Shown here: piece by piece, positions 18,237 to 27,179 of the stretch
Numbering within the stretch: position 1 is the first letter of the stretch
Layout: each line of letters opens with the position of its first letter
DNA from: Amoeboaphelidium occidentale
Lineage: Eukaryota; Aphelidiomycota; Aphelidea
Length of the DNA: 29,342 nucleotides
Direction: 5' to 3'
Assembly (NCBI GenBank): GCA_023515795.1
Contig: JALGPX010000103.1
Coordinates: forward strand, 1-29,342
Notes under the pieces: generated by a model
What the model was told of the DNA's origin: nothing
The model's database searches: none
The model's input: only the letters and a program-made list of their open reading frames with translations
Made by a program: the position numbers and the translations under genes

Positions 18237-18859
18237 ATGCCAAAAAAATCCAAACAGGAATCGCAGTTATTCAAAGTCATAATGGTCGGCTCCGGAGGTG
18301 TCGGTAAATCCGCCTTAACTCTCCAATTCATGTACGGCGACTTTGTTGAAGAATATGACCCCACCAAAGCAGATTCCTACCGCAAGAAAATCACCCTTGA
18401 TGGCCTAGAATACCAAATCGATATTCTGGACACAGCTGGACAGGAAGAGTACGCAGCCATTAGAGATAATTACTACCGAAGTGGAGACGGTTTCATTTGT
18501 GTATTTTCCATCACGGAACATGAAAGCTTTCAGAATACACAGGAATTCAGAGAACAGATTATGCGGGTGCTTGACGATGAGGAAGTTCCATTCATTCTGG
18601 TGGGAAATAAGGCAGATTTAGTGGAATTACGGAAAGTAACAAAAAGTGAAGCAGAGCAGAGAGCAAAAGAATGGGGATGCGAATACGTTGAAACTTCAGC
18701 AAAGACGAGGCTGAATGTGGACGAGATTTACACAAAGTAATTTTCCCCAATTAGAAGAAGTTAATTTTCTTTAGGCTGATGAGACTTATAAGAAATAGGA
18801 AAGCATCGCAGGCCTCAGAAAAGGGCAAAAAGAAGAAGAAGGGTTGTATTCTTTTATAA
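18237..18859 (+). CDS. RAL: Ral-type small GTPase
   Basis: Exons 18237-18736 and 18775-18859 join over a 38-nt phase-2 intron (18737-18774) to give 194 residues; without splicing the frame stops at once. Ras-family motifs are complete: P-loop GSGGVGKS (18-25), DTAGQE (65-70), NKAD (124-127) and ETSAK (152-156). The switch I region reads [12 protein letters not shown], with the KAD that distinguishes Ral from Ras (IED); the N-terminus [20 protein letters not shown] is also Ral-like. The spliced end is a lysine run followed by CILL, a CaaX box whose final Leu predicts geranylgeranylation. In animals Ral controls exocyst-dependent exocytosis through Sec5 and Exo84. Gln69 matches the catalytic glutamine. 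The gene is convergent with the Yar1-like gene, with 27 nt between stops. Confidence 0.9.
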
Positions 18860-18886
18860 ATACTCATCTACATAAAATGTATTTCA

Positions 18887-19390
18887 TCATCTTTCTGGTT
18901 GATCATCTTCTGCTACCACTTCCTGTCCCTGTTCTTCTTCATCATCCTCTTCCTCATCATCGTATAGCGTATTGCTGAGTATAAAAGACGCAACTTCCTG
19001 ATGCTGAAATACTTCTGCGTAATAAAAAGGCGTGTGACCTGCTTCGTTTTGTATTTTACCATCTGCGCCGTGTGAGTAGAGGAATTGCACAACTTTTAAA
19101 TGTCCATTCAGTGCAGCCCAATGGAGCGCAGTATTTCCTTCCATATTCTTTTGGTTAATGTAAATGCCTACCATTTCCTGAGGAACGCGATCATTTATCA
19201 GATACTCAACAATATCATAGTGACCATTAGCAGCTGCCATGTGCAAAAGAGTATTTCCGTTCTTTTGGCTTTTGACTTCCAGAGGTACCGCGTACTGTAG
19301 AGCTTCTTTCAGTTCATCAAATTCACCATATCTGCTCATATCCAGAAGGCATTCAATAAATTCCTCGTGTTCTGTAGCTGTTGCTTCCAT
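18887..19390 (-). CDS. YAR1: Ankyrin-repeat protein, Yar1-like (chaperone of ribosomal protein uS3)
   Basis: This single exon encodes 167 residues. Three ankyrin repeats are visible: NGNTLLHMAAANGHYDIVEY (about 45-64), EGNTALHWAALNGHLKVVQF (about 84-103) and AGHTPFYYAEVFQHQEVASF (about 117-136), followed by an acidic tail (DDEEEDDEEEQ). Yeast Yar1 (200 residues) has the same layout: GNTALHWAALNG in a central repeat, a diverged final repeat and an acidic C-terminus. It keeps Rps3 soluble until it joins the pre-40S particle. Other small ankyrin proteins share parts of this pattern, so the assignment rests on the whole layout. The start is 46 bp from that of the SAP-domain gene, so the two share a very short divergent promoter. 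Confidence 0.75.
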   Translation of the reverse strand: MEATATEHEEFIECLLDMSRYGEFDELKEALQYAVPLEVKSQKNGNTLLHMAAANGHYDIVEYLINDRVPQEMVGIYINQKNMEGNTALHWAALNGHLKVVQFLYSHGADGKIQNEAGHTPFYYAEVFQHQEVASFILSNTLYDDEEEDDEEEQGQEVVAEDDQPER

Positions 19391-19436
19391 CTCGTTTTAA
19401 GATTGCTGTTGCTGTTTGATTCTTTTCGCAGAAGAG
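19391..19436. promoter_or_regulatory. 46-bp divergent promoter (Yar1-like / SAP-domain gene)
   Basis: The two start codons are 46 bp apart, so both 5' leaders must be very short or the transcripts must overlap into the opposite coding sequence. The plus strand includes TTGATTCTTTTCGCAG just before the SAP gene, which could also serve as a 3' splice site if there were a 5' UTR intron. Confidence 0.45.
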
Positions 19437-20963
19437 ATGAACAAAATATCAAATTTGGCTCAGAAGTTACGGACAAGAGGAACACGCTTAACTCCATTCA
19501 ATTTGGATCCTTACAAGATTGATACAAGTTTCAATGGAATGTCTAAAGCATGGACACGTGATATTCTTCAGGAATATTGTAAAATGCAAGGATTGCGGTA
19601 TTCTGGCACGAAAACTGATTTGATTCACCGTATTCGCGAATATTGGGGATTCTCAAGGGATTCTACATTTGTAAAAAGGAAGGTGTTTTGTAATGAAGAG
19701 CAGATGCATTTGATCAAGAACAGTGCGAGGCGATCGGTGCAGGGAACATTGCAAGCTGCAAATGTTGAGTGGCGTTTATGTAAAGATGAGGATGATGGCA
19801 AAACTGAAGAAAGTTTGGAGCTGAAGGGTGAACCTTTTAATATAGACAAGGCTGAAATGATGTTGCAGAGTATGCTAAAGAATTCTTGCAAACAGAAACT
19901 TCAGAAAAGTGATCATAAGGAACTGTCGGAAGCAGAACTGAGAATGATCTCGTCTGTTTCTCATTGTTATGTTAATGGCAAGGCGCTAGAGGTTTGTAGT
20001 GCAAAGAAGGCAGATTTACATTGCGCTCAAGACGCTTTGAAGTATTTCAATTACAAGAATCCTAAAATGATTCTGAAATCTTCGCGTGATGATACAGAAT
20101 GCAATTTTGGGTTATATCCAACGTATAATGACAGATTTCCTCTTTATTTTCAAAGAGTCGGATGCTACAAATTGCGTAATTCTGTTCGGCAAGGTGCTTT
20201 CAATACACCATCGCCAAGGAACTATCAGTATTCATCTGGTGAAGGTGGTCTCTTTGATTTACAAAATATTGTTGAAGATTTGACTTCATCAATTATAAAA
20301 AGTTCAACAAAATGTTGGCCTGTTGTCTCTATTGGTGATGCTTTAGTTTGGAACAGTCATGAACATTTACAAAATCCGTTTTTATTGCCTGCTATTTCAA
20401 GAAGTTTTCCTGAAAGGGGATTCTTTGAGTGGCTGTCTCAGTCTCAGTTTAAAGTGAAGTTGATTCCGGCTGATTTGGATCATCGAAGTGTAAAAAAGAT
20501 ATTCCTAAATGATGCTGATGTCGATGTGGAAACTAGAGAAACATTTGAAGTTTCAACACAACAAGGAAATGCAATTTACCTCATGAATAACGAAGAGAAC
20601 AAACTGACTCTTAAACTCATGACCAGAAATGATGATGATTTTAGCGATAACAGTGAAGCGGGACATTTGGTGTTTAATCCACACTATAAGAATGACTATT
20701 CCATCTCTTTAGAAACTAGTCCAGATTCTAGCGCAATCATTCAGGAAATTAGTGGTTCATCGCGGGAGGAGCTCTTGTCTGCTTTAGATGATCGGTTTGA
20801 ATTGCAACGGAGTGATTTAATAACAACGATCAAAATGTCCGACTGCGGAGAAATGATACTACACAGAGGACGCCTGCACTTACTAAACAGCAGCGCAGAC
20901 AGTTTGAAAGAAAACTGGATGAAGATTATCAGTTTGGTTGAAGCTTTAAGCAATAGAGTTTAA
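19437..20963 (+). CDS. SAP-domain protein with KH-like region, possibly mitochondrial (Sls1-like?)
   Basis: This single exon encodes 508 residues from the ATG at 19437. The N-terminus MNKISNLAQKLRTRGTRLTP is basic, lacks acidic residues and is amphipathic, like a mitochondrial presequence. A SAP-like helix-extended loop-helix lies at about 35-70 (MSKAWTRDILQEYCKMQGLR then KTDLIHRIREYW). A region at about 85-165 has a KH-like layout (KRKVFCNEEQMHLIKNSARR ... LELKGEPFNIDKAEMMLQSML) without a clear GxxG loop. The remaining 300 residues are not recognised. A SAP module plus KH-like folds recalls the fungal Sls1 family of mitochondrial inner-membrane translation factors, but I cannot confirm this by eye. 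The stop is 29 nt from that of the convergent amidohydrolase. Confidence 0.6.
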   Translation: MNKISNLAQKLRTRGTRLTPFNLDPYKIDTSFNGMSKAWTRDILQEYCKMQGLRYSGTKTDLIHRIREYWGFSRDSTFVKRKVFCNEEQMHLIKNSARRSVQGTLQAANVEWRLCKDEDDGKTEESLELKGEPFNIDKAEMMLQSMLKNSCKQKLQKSDHKELSEAELRMISSVSHCYVNGKALEVCSAKKADLHCAQDALKYFNYKNPKMILKSSRDDTECNFGLYPTYNDRFPLYFQRVGCYKLRNSVRQGAFNTPSPRNYQYSSGEGGLFDLQNIVEDLTSSIIKSSTKCWPVVSIGDALVWNSHEHLQNPFLLPAISRSFPERGFFEWLSQSQFKVKLIPADLDHRSVKKIFLNDADVDVETRETFEVSTQQGNAIYLMNNEENKLTLKLMTRNDDDFSDNSEAGHLVFNPHYKNDYSISLETSPDSSAIIQEISGSSREELLSALDDRFELQRSDLITTIKMSDCGEMILHRGRLHLLNSSADSLKENWMKIISLVEALSNRV

Positions 20964-20992
20964 ATTATTGTTGTAAATGTTCACAATTCGCT

Positions 20993-22681
20993 CTATTTCT
21001 TTCTGGATCTGCATATTCCATCAACCCACACAGACTCCACGCTGACATCAGTGAGATAGCAAGCCGTTTCTTGCTGGTTCGGGTCAGCTTTCCATATTGG
21101 TTTGTCCAAAATCACAAAATCTGCCTTGAAACCAGCGGATAACATTCCCAAGGAATCTTCCTCGCCTGCAGCAAAAGCAGCGCCAGTAGTATACATATCA
21201 AACGCCTCTTTGAAAGTTAATCTCTCTTCAGGATGATATGTTCTAAAGATTGAAGTATACAAGCCTTTGAAAGGATCAGGATCTTCCACTGGAGCATCAG
21301 ATCCAGCAGAAACATGGATTCCTTCATTGAGAAGAGTCTTCCAACAATAAGAATAGCGACTCCTGTCATTATTTTTCCCTAGGCGATCCTCGCACCATAA
21401 GGAATCTGTTGTAACAAAAGATGGCTGAACATTTGCAATTACACCTTGTTCTCGCATCTTCCTAAACAGATCCTTGCCCAGAACTTGACAATGCGTTAAT
21501 ATCGGTCTTTCTTCTGGTTTAACTCCGGCTTCCTTTAAGGCTTCGAGAACAACATTTGTAGCCTCATCGCCAATAACATGAATCTCAAGTCGAAAGCCGT
21601 GTGTTGAAGCGAACTTAAACTTTTGAACCAACTCTTCCTTCGATGATATTAAAATTCCGTGATTATGCTTGCAATCAGTATAAGGTTCTCTCAGAGCTGC
21701 AGTCCTACCTCCCAGACTTCCATCAGCGAATACTTTTAATCGATGACAACTGACTAAACCAAATTGATCATTTGCCACTGGGACATCTTCTGCATCTGAA
21801 GGATGTTCGATTTCATCCAAAGGCACTGTAAGCAAAACGCGCTGCTTAACTTTGCCATCATTAATTAACTGCTTATATATCAGCCATGCATCATTGAAGT
21901 CATTCGTCTGCACTGAAGTTATTCCTTTTGATAAACAAAGATCCAATCCTTCAACATACTGTTCCTGAAGTACAGAATCATCCAAATAACCATTAAGTAA
22001 ACTTTTTAAGTGAAAAAGCGACGTTTCTTTTAATATTCCATTGTTCACATCAACGAAATGTGGTTTACTTTGAAGCAAGTCTCGTAACTTTGCGACGGCG
22101 CGATTCCTATGTGGTGCTTCAAACAAGAACATTAAATGCTTGGGAAATCGTGTACCATCCAAAGGGATTAGCCCTAAGAGCATCAACATAAGAGAATTCG
22201 CAACGCATAAATGATAGCAGTTACGGTAAAGCACCAAAGGAATATTGACTTCCCGCAAACCGTTCTCAACCATTTCCAAAGTCAAAACATCAGCCAAGCC
22301 CAACTTATCCTGATCCCAGCCACCACATACGAGAAATTTAAGAGTATCCTTACGACTATAATAAAACGATTTAACTTTTGCAAAGATATCATCAACACTT
22401 AAGCAATCTTTAAGGTCCAGAAAGTTATCTTGACCCTGAAGAGATTCCCCCAACATTTGAATATGAATATGAGCATCAATTATACCCGGAATGATGTGTG
22501 ATCTGTTTTGAAGGTCAATAATCTCAAGTGAGCTAAGTAGCTCAGGCTGAATAGAATTACTACCAACAGAACCTTCACCCAAACTGTGAACCAAACCATC
22601 CTTAATAATCATCCAATTATAAAGCTTCCCATTCTTTCCATAAACTATCGTGTTCTCAAACAGGTAACCAGAAGATCCCAT
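20993..22681 (-). CDS. YtcJ-type metal-dependent amidohydrolase
   Basis: This single exon encodes 562 residues from the ATG at 22681. Amidohydrolase_3/YtcJ landmarks are all in place: DAHIHI (H71, H73), the LKVFADGSLGGRTAAL block with K316, LEIHVIGDEA (H368), LTHCQVL (H397) and SAGSDAPVEDPDPF (D462). The C-terminal beta-sandwich ends in LGMLSAGFKADFVILDK, the usual motif that returns the chain to the N-terminal sandwich. These enzymes hydrolyse amide or ester bonds at a metal centre; bacterial relatives act on N-substituted formamides or are uncharacterised, and fungi carry several. The substrate cannot be predicted. An insertion of about 25 residues near 178-205 precedes the usual GILKE block. 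There is no signal peptide, so it is probably cytosolic. The promoter is shared, in 46 bp, with the FtsX-like gene. Confidence 0.9.
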   Translation of the reverse strand: MGSSGYLFENTIVYGKNGKLYNWMIIKDGLVHSLGEGSVGSNSIQPELLSSLEIIDLQNRSHIIPGIIDAHIHIQMLGESLQGQDNFLDLKDCLSVDDIFAKVKSFYYSRKDTLKFLVCGGWDQDKLGLADVLTLEMVENGLREVNIPLVLYRNCYHLCVANSLMLMLLGLIPLDGTRFPKHLMFLFEAPHRNRAVAKLRDLLQSKPHFVDVNNGILKETSLFHLKSLLNGYLDDSVLQEQYVEGLDLCLSKGITSVQTNDFNDAWLIYKQLINDGKVKQRVLLTVPLDEIEHPSDAEDVPVANDQFGLVSCHRLKVFADGSLGGRTAALREPYTDCKHNHGILISSKEELVQKFKFASTHGFRLEIHVIGDEATNVVLEALKEAGVKPEERPILTHCQVLGKDLFRKMREQGVIANVQPSFVTTDSLWCEDRLGKNNDRSRYSYCWKTLLNEGIHVSAGSDAPVEDPDPFKGLYTSIFRTYHPEERLTFKEAFDMYTTGAAFAAGEEDSLGMLSAGFKADFVILDKPIWKADPNQQETACYLTDVSVESVWVDGICRSRKK

Positions 22682-22727
22682 CGACGATTGCAATTGATGG
22701 CGTTGATTTCCCCGTACTCAAAAAAGA
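22682..22727. promoter_or_regulatory. 46-bp divergent promoter (amidohydrolase / FtsX-like gene)
   Basis: The start codons of two oppositely oriented genes are 46 bp apart, the same distance as at 19391-19436. An A-run (AAAAAAG) precedes the FtsX-like ATG. I see no TATA element. Confidence 0.45.
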
Positions 22728-25700
22728 ATGGACAAGTTCAAACAGAAAGCGTGGAGTTCCCTGAGCCTATTCTACGCCCAATTGCTGCTTAGTGCCAAAC
22801 AGGCCATAAGGAATGCAGCAAAGAATAAGTGTCAATACTTTCTTGGTTCGAGCAGTGTTTTACTTGTGACGGTTACGATAACTGTTTTACTAACTGCGCT
22901 CAGTTACTCCCCTTCAGTCTTCTTCTCTTTGGCTGAGAGCTCCTCTGGACAGATCGATTTGGCATTGTCTTCTTCAAATGGTGAACCTCTGAATTTTACG
23001 ATGGTGTCTGAAGTTATGGCTGCGTCTCATAATAATGCACTCGGTTTCAGTCGATCTCTATTCACTGGTCGCATGCAATACGGACAAGTTACAACTTATA
23101 AAGCGTCAACATGCATTGGCTACGATGCTACGACTGGCAGGAATAAGCTTTTTTATACAGGACCAAAGTCCAGGAACGAGTTTGCGCAGTATGGCATTAA
23201 TGATCGTCTCGGACTGCTACTTCAGAATGTGTGTTTGAATACGACAGATAATTCTACACAACTGAGTTCATTTGGAAATTCATTGGCTTGCATGACAGGT
23301 TTATGCAGAGGAAGGCCATTGAAAACAAACGTTTATGTCATCGACAGCAACAGAGAGCGTGATCTTAAAATTGGAAGAGCTTGGCAATTTCCACCACTCA
23401 AGTTTTCATACACTGGGCCTAATACTCCTGCTGTTCCAATTTACATTCAGCAGAATGTCGCAAGAAGTTTGAATGTAGGTTCTGGCGACTACTTGAACAT
23501 CAATTTCGATAACTTTCCTAATTCATTTCCAGTTCTTTATCAATTTATTGCAGACGCCGTGACTAATACTACGGGAGCGCTTGGTACTAATTACAATTTG
23601 GAGGTCTTATTGCAAAGCGTGAATTTGGTTGCTAAAGTTGAAATAGTTGTCCAAGGAACTTATGGTAAAACAGATGCAAATGAAAACGCTGCTGTATTTT
23701 TTGAGCTTGATTCTTTTCTTACTTCTGTGGCGTTGAACGTGCATCCATATGTATTATCTCTTTACGATCCTCTTGTAGTGACAGTTCAGAATACGAGCTC
23801 TGCTTTGGTTAATGAGAGTATTACAAACATTTTGTTTTCTTGTGGCTCAAACAGACTTGAATGTTATTTGTCTGGATTAGGCTTTGATGATGTTACACAA
23901 AAGCTAATCGGTTGGTCCTCTGCCATTGTTTTTGATTTGGGTTTCTCTGCACTAAATCAAGATTTACCAGTTTTGGATGAATTAGCTGAAACTCAATTTT
24001 TCTCTGCGTTTCTGAACTTGATTTTCATGATGGTTGTTTTGATTATGGGTGGAATGAGTGTCTTTTTGATTTATTCGTTATTGATGGTGTCCGTGGAGAA
24101 TGCCCAATTTGAACTTGGTGTTTTCAGAATGATTGGAATGGTCAAATGGAAACTGATTGTTCTTATCCTTGTGCAAGGTCTTAGTTACAGTTTACCTGCT
24201 TGCTTAGTAGGATTGATAGTCGGTCAAGTGGCTTGGTTTATCTTGTACAAATACCTTGCAGAATTGCTTCAAACTGAGATTCAAGGTCTTTTAACTCCAA
24301 TTAGCATATTGGTTGCATTACTTCTTGGACTCATCATACCAACGCTAGGTAAGAAATGCCTGTAAAACTCGCTTCATATCTTTAGCCAGTATCTTTCCAG
24401 TCAAACAGGCATTATCCGAAAATCTGCATGATGCATTGGACACCAGGCGATCTAAAACAAAACCAGTAGTGATAACAGTTGAACGTGCTCGCGGACAAAC
24501 TATCTCTTATACTATGCTATTTAGTGGATCTATAATGGTTGTTCTGGGATTTGTCATTTATTATTTTCTACCTCTTGCATTGGTTTACGAAAACATATCA
24601 CTATTATTCAATATTTTCCTTTTACTACTTCTAGGAATGATGCTTGGTCTTGTGCTTCTATCGTTGAATTTGGAGCCTTTGTTGACAAGAGCTCTGGTGT
24701 TCATCGGTTTCTTCCTGTTGCAATACTTTGAAATACCTTCAATGTCTCTGTTGGTAAGAAAGAACTTGTTAGCACACAAAATTAGGAATCGAAAGACGTT
24801 CATTCTTTACGCTCTGTCTCTTGGTTTCATAATATTCCTTACGGTTGGAATAAGAGTTCAGTTGCAGTCTCTGATTTTCTTAACTCGAAGAGATTTTGCA
24901 GGTGAGATCAGAGTACAAGCCGGAGGCTGGAACCAACAAACTATGAAATACGCTTATCCACAGCTACGTTCTGCTTTAACTGAAAACCCTGATGTTGCTT
25001 TCTTTTCCTATAAGACATTTGATATATCAACAATACGAGGTCTAGAAGATAATGGAGTCGAAAACTTTGGCAGAATTCAATCTTATTCAAATTTCTTGTC
25101 TGCAGTGTCGCCAAATCACTTTGATGTCTTTGATCCTTCGTTTTTTGTTCTTAGCAGCGCTTACTATGATGAGAACGCCCGCTCCTTTTCTGAAGGTGTT
25201 TATACCATTAAAGGAAGCAGTAGTGTTTACTTGGGCTCTATCTATCAGACTCAGTTGAATATTCTATCATTCTTTGATGATTTTGTGATTTACAGTGTTC
25301 GAGGTATCGGTGGTGGAAGATCAAATACAACAAGAACAAGGATTACGGCTAACGCATTTCTTGCATCATCGCCCGGACTATTTTTCTCTGGGTATCCTAC
25401 ATCAAGAAGGCAAGACATTGTTATGGCTTTACCGCTATTGTATGAGCTAACTAATAACTCATTTTCGGTACCAACAGCTATTCCAATGCAGCGAATTTAC
25501 ATCAGATTAATGCCAAACTTACCTCAGCAGCGCATACAAGCTACAGTAGATGAGCTTACTAAGATTTTACAGTTTGAAACAGTTTCCTATGTTGAAGATG
25601 AACTACAAACTATTTACACAGCATCGAATACTCTGAGTTGGTTGTTTCAAATCATTACTGTACTGATTCTTTGTGTTGCATTCTTTTCATTGAATTCCTC

Positions 25701-26031
25701 TATGTTTACTAATATCATGGAACAATCCAAAGAAATTGGCGTTTTACTGTCTCTTGGTGCTTCTCACGCAACTGTGTATCGATTATTTGCATACGAAGCC
25801 TTCTTTTTAGTATTCTCTGGTTCTCTGATGGGATTTGCTATAGGATGTATTATGGGATGGTCAATGTCTGCACAAAGAAGTGTAGTTACACAAGTCCCAA
25901 TTGAGTTCCTATTCCCCTGGGACATTTTCCTTCTGACTTGTGCATGTTCAATTGTTTGCGCGATAGTTTCCACAGTTATTCCATTGAAAAGACTCTTTAC
26001 TGGACGAAAAATTGTAAATTTATTGCGCTAA
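22728..26031 (+). CDS. Large membrane protein with two FtsX-like permease domains
   Basis: Exons 22728-24348 and 24386-26031 join over a 37-nt phase-1 intron (24349-24385) to give 1088 residues. The splice restores IIPTLASIFPVKQALSENLH, a typical FtsX boundary motif (P..AL..NL). A first helix at about 38-62 is followed by a large non-membrane domain (about 63-420) with several N-glycosylation sequons, then three helices with FELGVFRMIGMVKWKL, the FtsX core (E.G..+..G). The second half has further helices, a second soluble domain and a C-terminal FtsX unit with QSKEIGVLLSLGASHATVYRLFAYEA. This is the MacB/LolC-like duplicated layout, best known from bacterial ABC exporters and mechanotransmitters. 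No ATP-binding partner is in the window, and none of its motifs is in this protein. Location and substrate are unknown; an endomembrane or surface role is likely. Confidence 0.85.
26019..26024 (-). terminator. Candidate polyadenylation signal for the small secreted-peptide gene
   Basis: AATAAA on the minus strand lies 43 nt after the stop of the small peptide ORF. It falls inside the last codons of the FtsX-like gene, so use of it would make the two transcripts overlap. Confidence 0.35.
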
Positions 26032-26066
26032 TATTGATTTATATGTACACACAGACACCAATTGCA

Positions 26067-26189
26067 TCAGTCATCGATATCCTTCACTTCCGCACCACTT
26101 CTTCCTACGGCCTTCTCTGATACCTGCAAAGGAAGTGCAAATGTAGAAGCAACTAAAGCAATAACCAATAAAGCAATCACCAATTTCAT
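26067..26189 (-). CDS. Candidate small secreted peptide (40 residues)
   Basis: The minus-strand ATG at 26189 opens a 40-codon frame ending in TGA. The first 18 residues (MKLVIALLVIALVASTFA) form a textbook signal peptide: one positive charge, a continuous hydrophobic core and small residues before the cut. The mature part would be about 22 residues, starting LPLQVSEKAVGRSGAEVKD, charged and without cysteine. An AATAAA follows 43 nt downstream. The first 8 codons encode only M, K, L, V, I and A, which is unlikely but possible by chance in 123 nt. An internal CTTTGCAG before GTATCA could be a splice acceptor, so the gene may differ from this reading. It lies in the 420-bp gap before eL20, divergent from it. 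It may be a signalling peptide or a secreted effector, but no family is recognised. Confidence 0.45.
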   Translation of the reverse strand: MKLVIALLVIALVASTFALPLQVSEKAVGRSGAEVKDIDD

Positions 26190-26451
26190 TTTCAGGATAC
26201 GAAGTGTAAGCTTGTGATCAAATCAATCAGTTCTTAAAAAGCAATTGATAGATTCAGCATCGCGATACAACATCGATCAGATCTGATATCAAATTGACAG
26301 CGTATTACTCAACCAACAAACTAAAACTAAGAACAAGTAATCCCATTTTTGTATTAACCCTCGCAAAAACCGCGAATAGTTCAAACAATTCCTCGCGCGA
26401 AGTGATCGACACGATTTTGAACCGAAAATTTTTTTCAAAGTTCATCGTGAA
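26190..26451. promoter_or_regulatory. Divergent promoter region of eL20 and the small-peptide ORF
   Basis: This AT-rich gap of 262 bp would hold the eL20 promoter. It contains palindromic TGATATCA at 26283-26290 and CTCGCGCGAAGTGATCG at 26393-26409, but I cannot link either to a known factor. An A/T-rich tract (AAAATTTTTTTC) lies at about 26425-26436, just before the ATG. Confidence 0.4.
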
Positions 26452-27115
26452 ATGGCAGCAAGAGTAAGTTAATCAATGGAACATAAACATAGTCGCGTCT
26501 TTAAAGGATAAGATGCGCTATTTATAGATTCCCGTAAGTAGCAGAGACTAACTTGTGCAGTTGAAGGAATTCCAAGTTGTCGGCAGAATGTTGCCAACTG
26601 ACAAGGTCGAGGAACCAAAATTGTACCGCATGCGTCTATTTGCCCCAAATGAAATCGTGGCAAAGTCCAGATTCTGGTATTTCCTTAAATTCTCCAGTCA
26701 CTTCAAGAAGACCTCCGGCGAGATTGTCTCCGTTAACCAAATCTTCGAAAAGAAACCTGGAAATGTAAAGAACTACGGAATCTGGTTGAGATACAACTCA
26801 CGCTCCGGTACTCACAACATGTACAAGGAGTACAGGGATGTTACTAGAGTTGGAGCTGTCACTTCTATGTACCAAGATATGGCTTCAAAGCACCGCGCTA
26901 GGTAAATCTATAAATATCACAGGGCTAACAACCTTAGATTTGCATCTATCCAAGTCATTAGAGTTGCAGAAGTTAAGTCTGCAGATGTTAGAAGAGCAAA
27001 CATTAAGCAGATTTTGGATCCAAAGTTGAAGTTCCCATTGCCGCACATCATCAAGCGTGCACCATCCCGCAGATTCAGAACAGTCTTGTCTGCAAACAGA
27101 CCAAGAACCTGTTAA
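26452..27115 (+). CDS. RPL20: 60S ribosomal protein eL20 (L18a)
   Basis: Three exons, 26452-26463, 26561-26901 and 26938-27115, give 176 residues (yeast eL20 has 172). The first exon holds only MAAR. Intron 1 is 97 nt, the longest in the window, with ACTAAC near its end (phase 0). Intron 2 is 36 nt (26902-26937) with GCTAAC and phase 2. The protein matches eL20 throughout: [87 protein letters not shown], and [13 protein letters not shown] near the end. eL20 sits on the large subunit surface near the 5S rRNA and is essential in yeast. A single long intron immediately after the start codon is the usual place for ribosomal-protein introns in fungi. AATAAA follows two nucleotides after the stop. 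Confidence 0.96.
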
Positions 27116-27117
27116 GT

Positions 27118-27123
27118 AATAAA
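27118..27123 (+). terminator. Polyadenylation signal of eL20
   Basis: AATAAA starts two nucleotides after the TAA stop at 27113-27115. The convergent mL41 stop is at 27180, so 3' UTRs of this pair must share at most 64 nt or overlap. Confidence 0.55.
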
Positions 27124-27179
27124 AGACAAGATGAATTTAAGCTGATTTATTCTTTGTATTGAATGATAGCGTGTAGAAG

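Noticed and set aside
18237-18740. GTPase ending at 18740 without splicing
   Set aside because: That reading lacks the final helix and CaaX box; removing 38 nt restores both (LMRLIRNRK...CILL).
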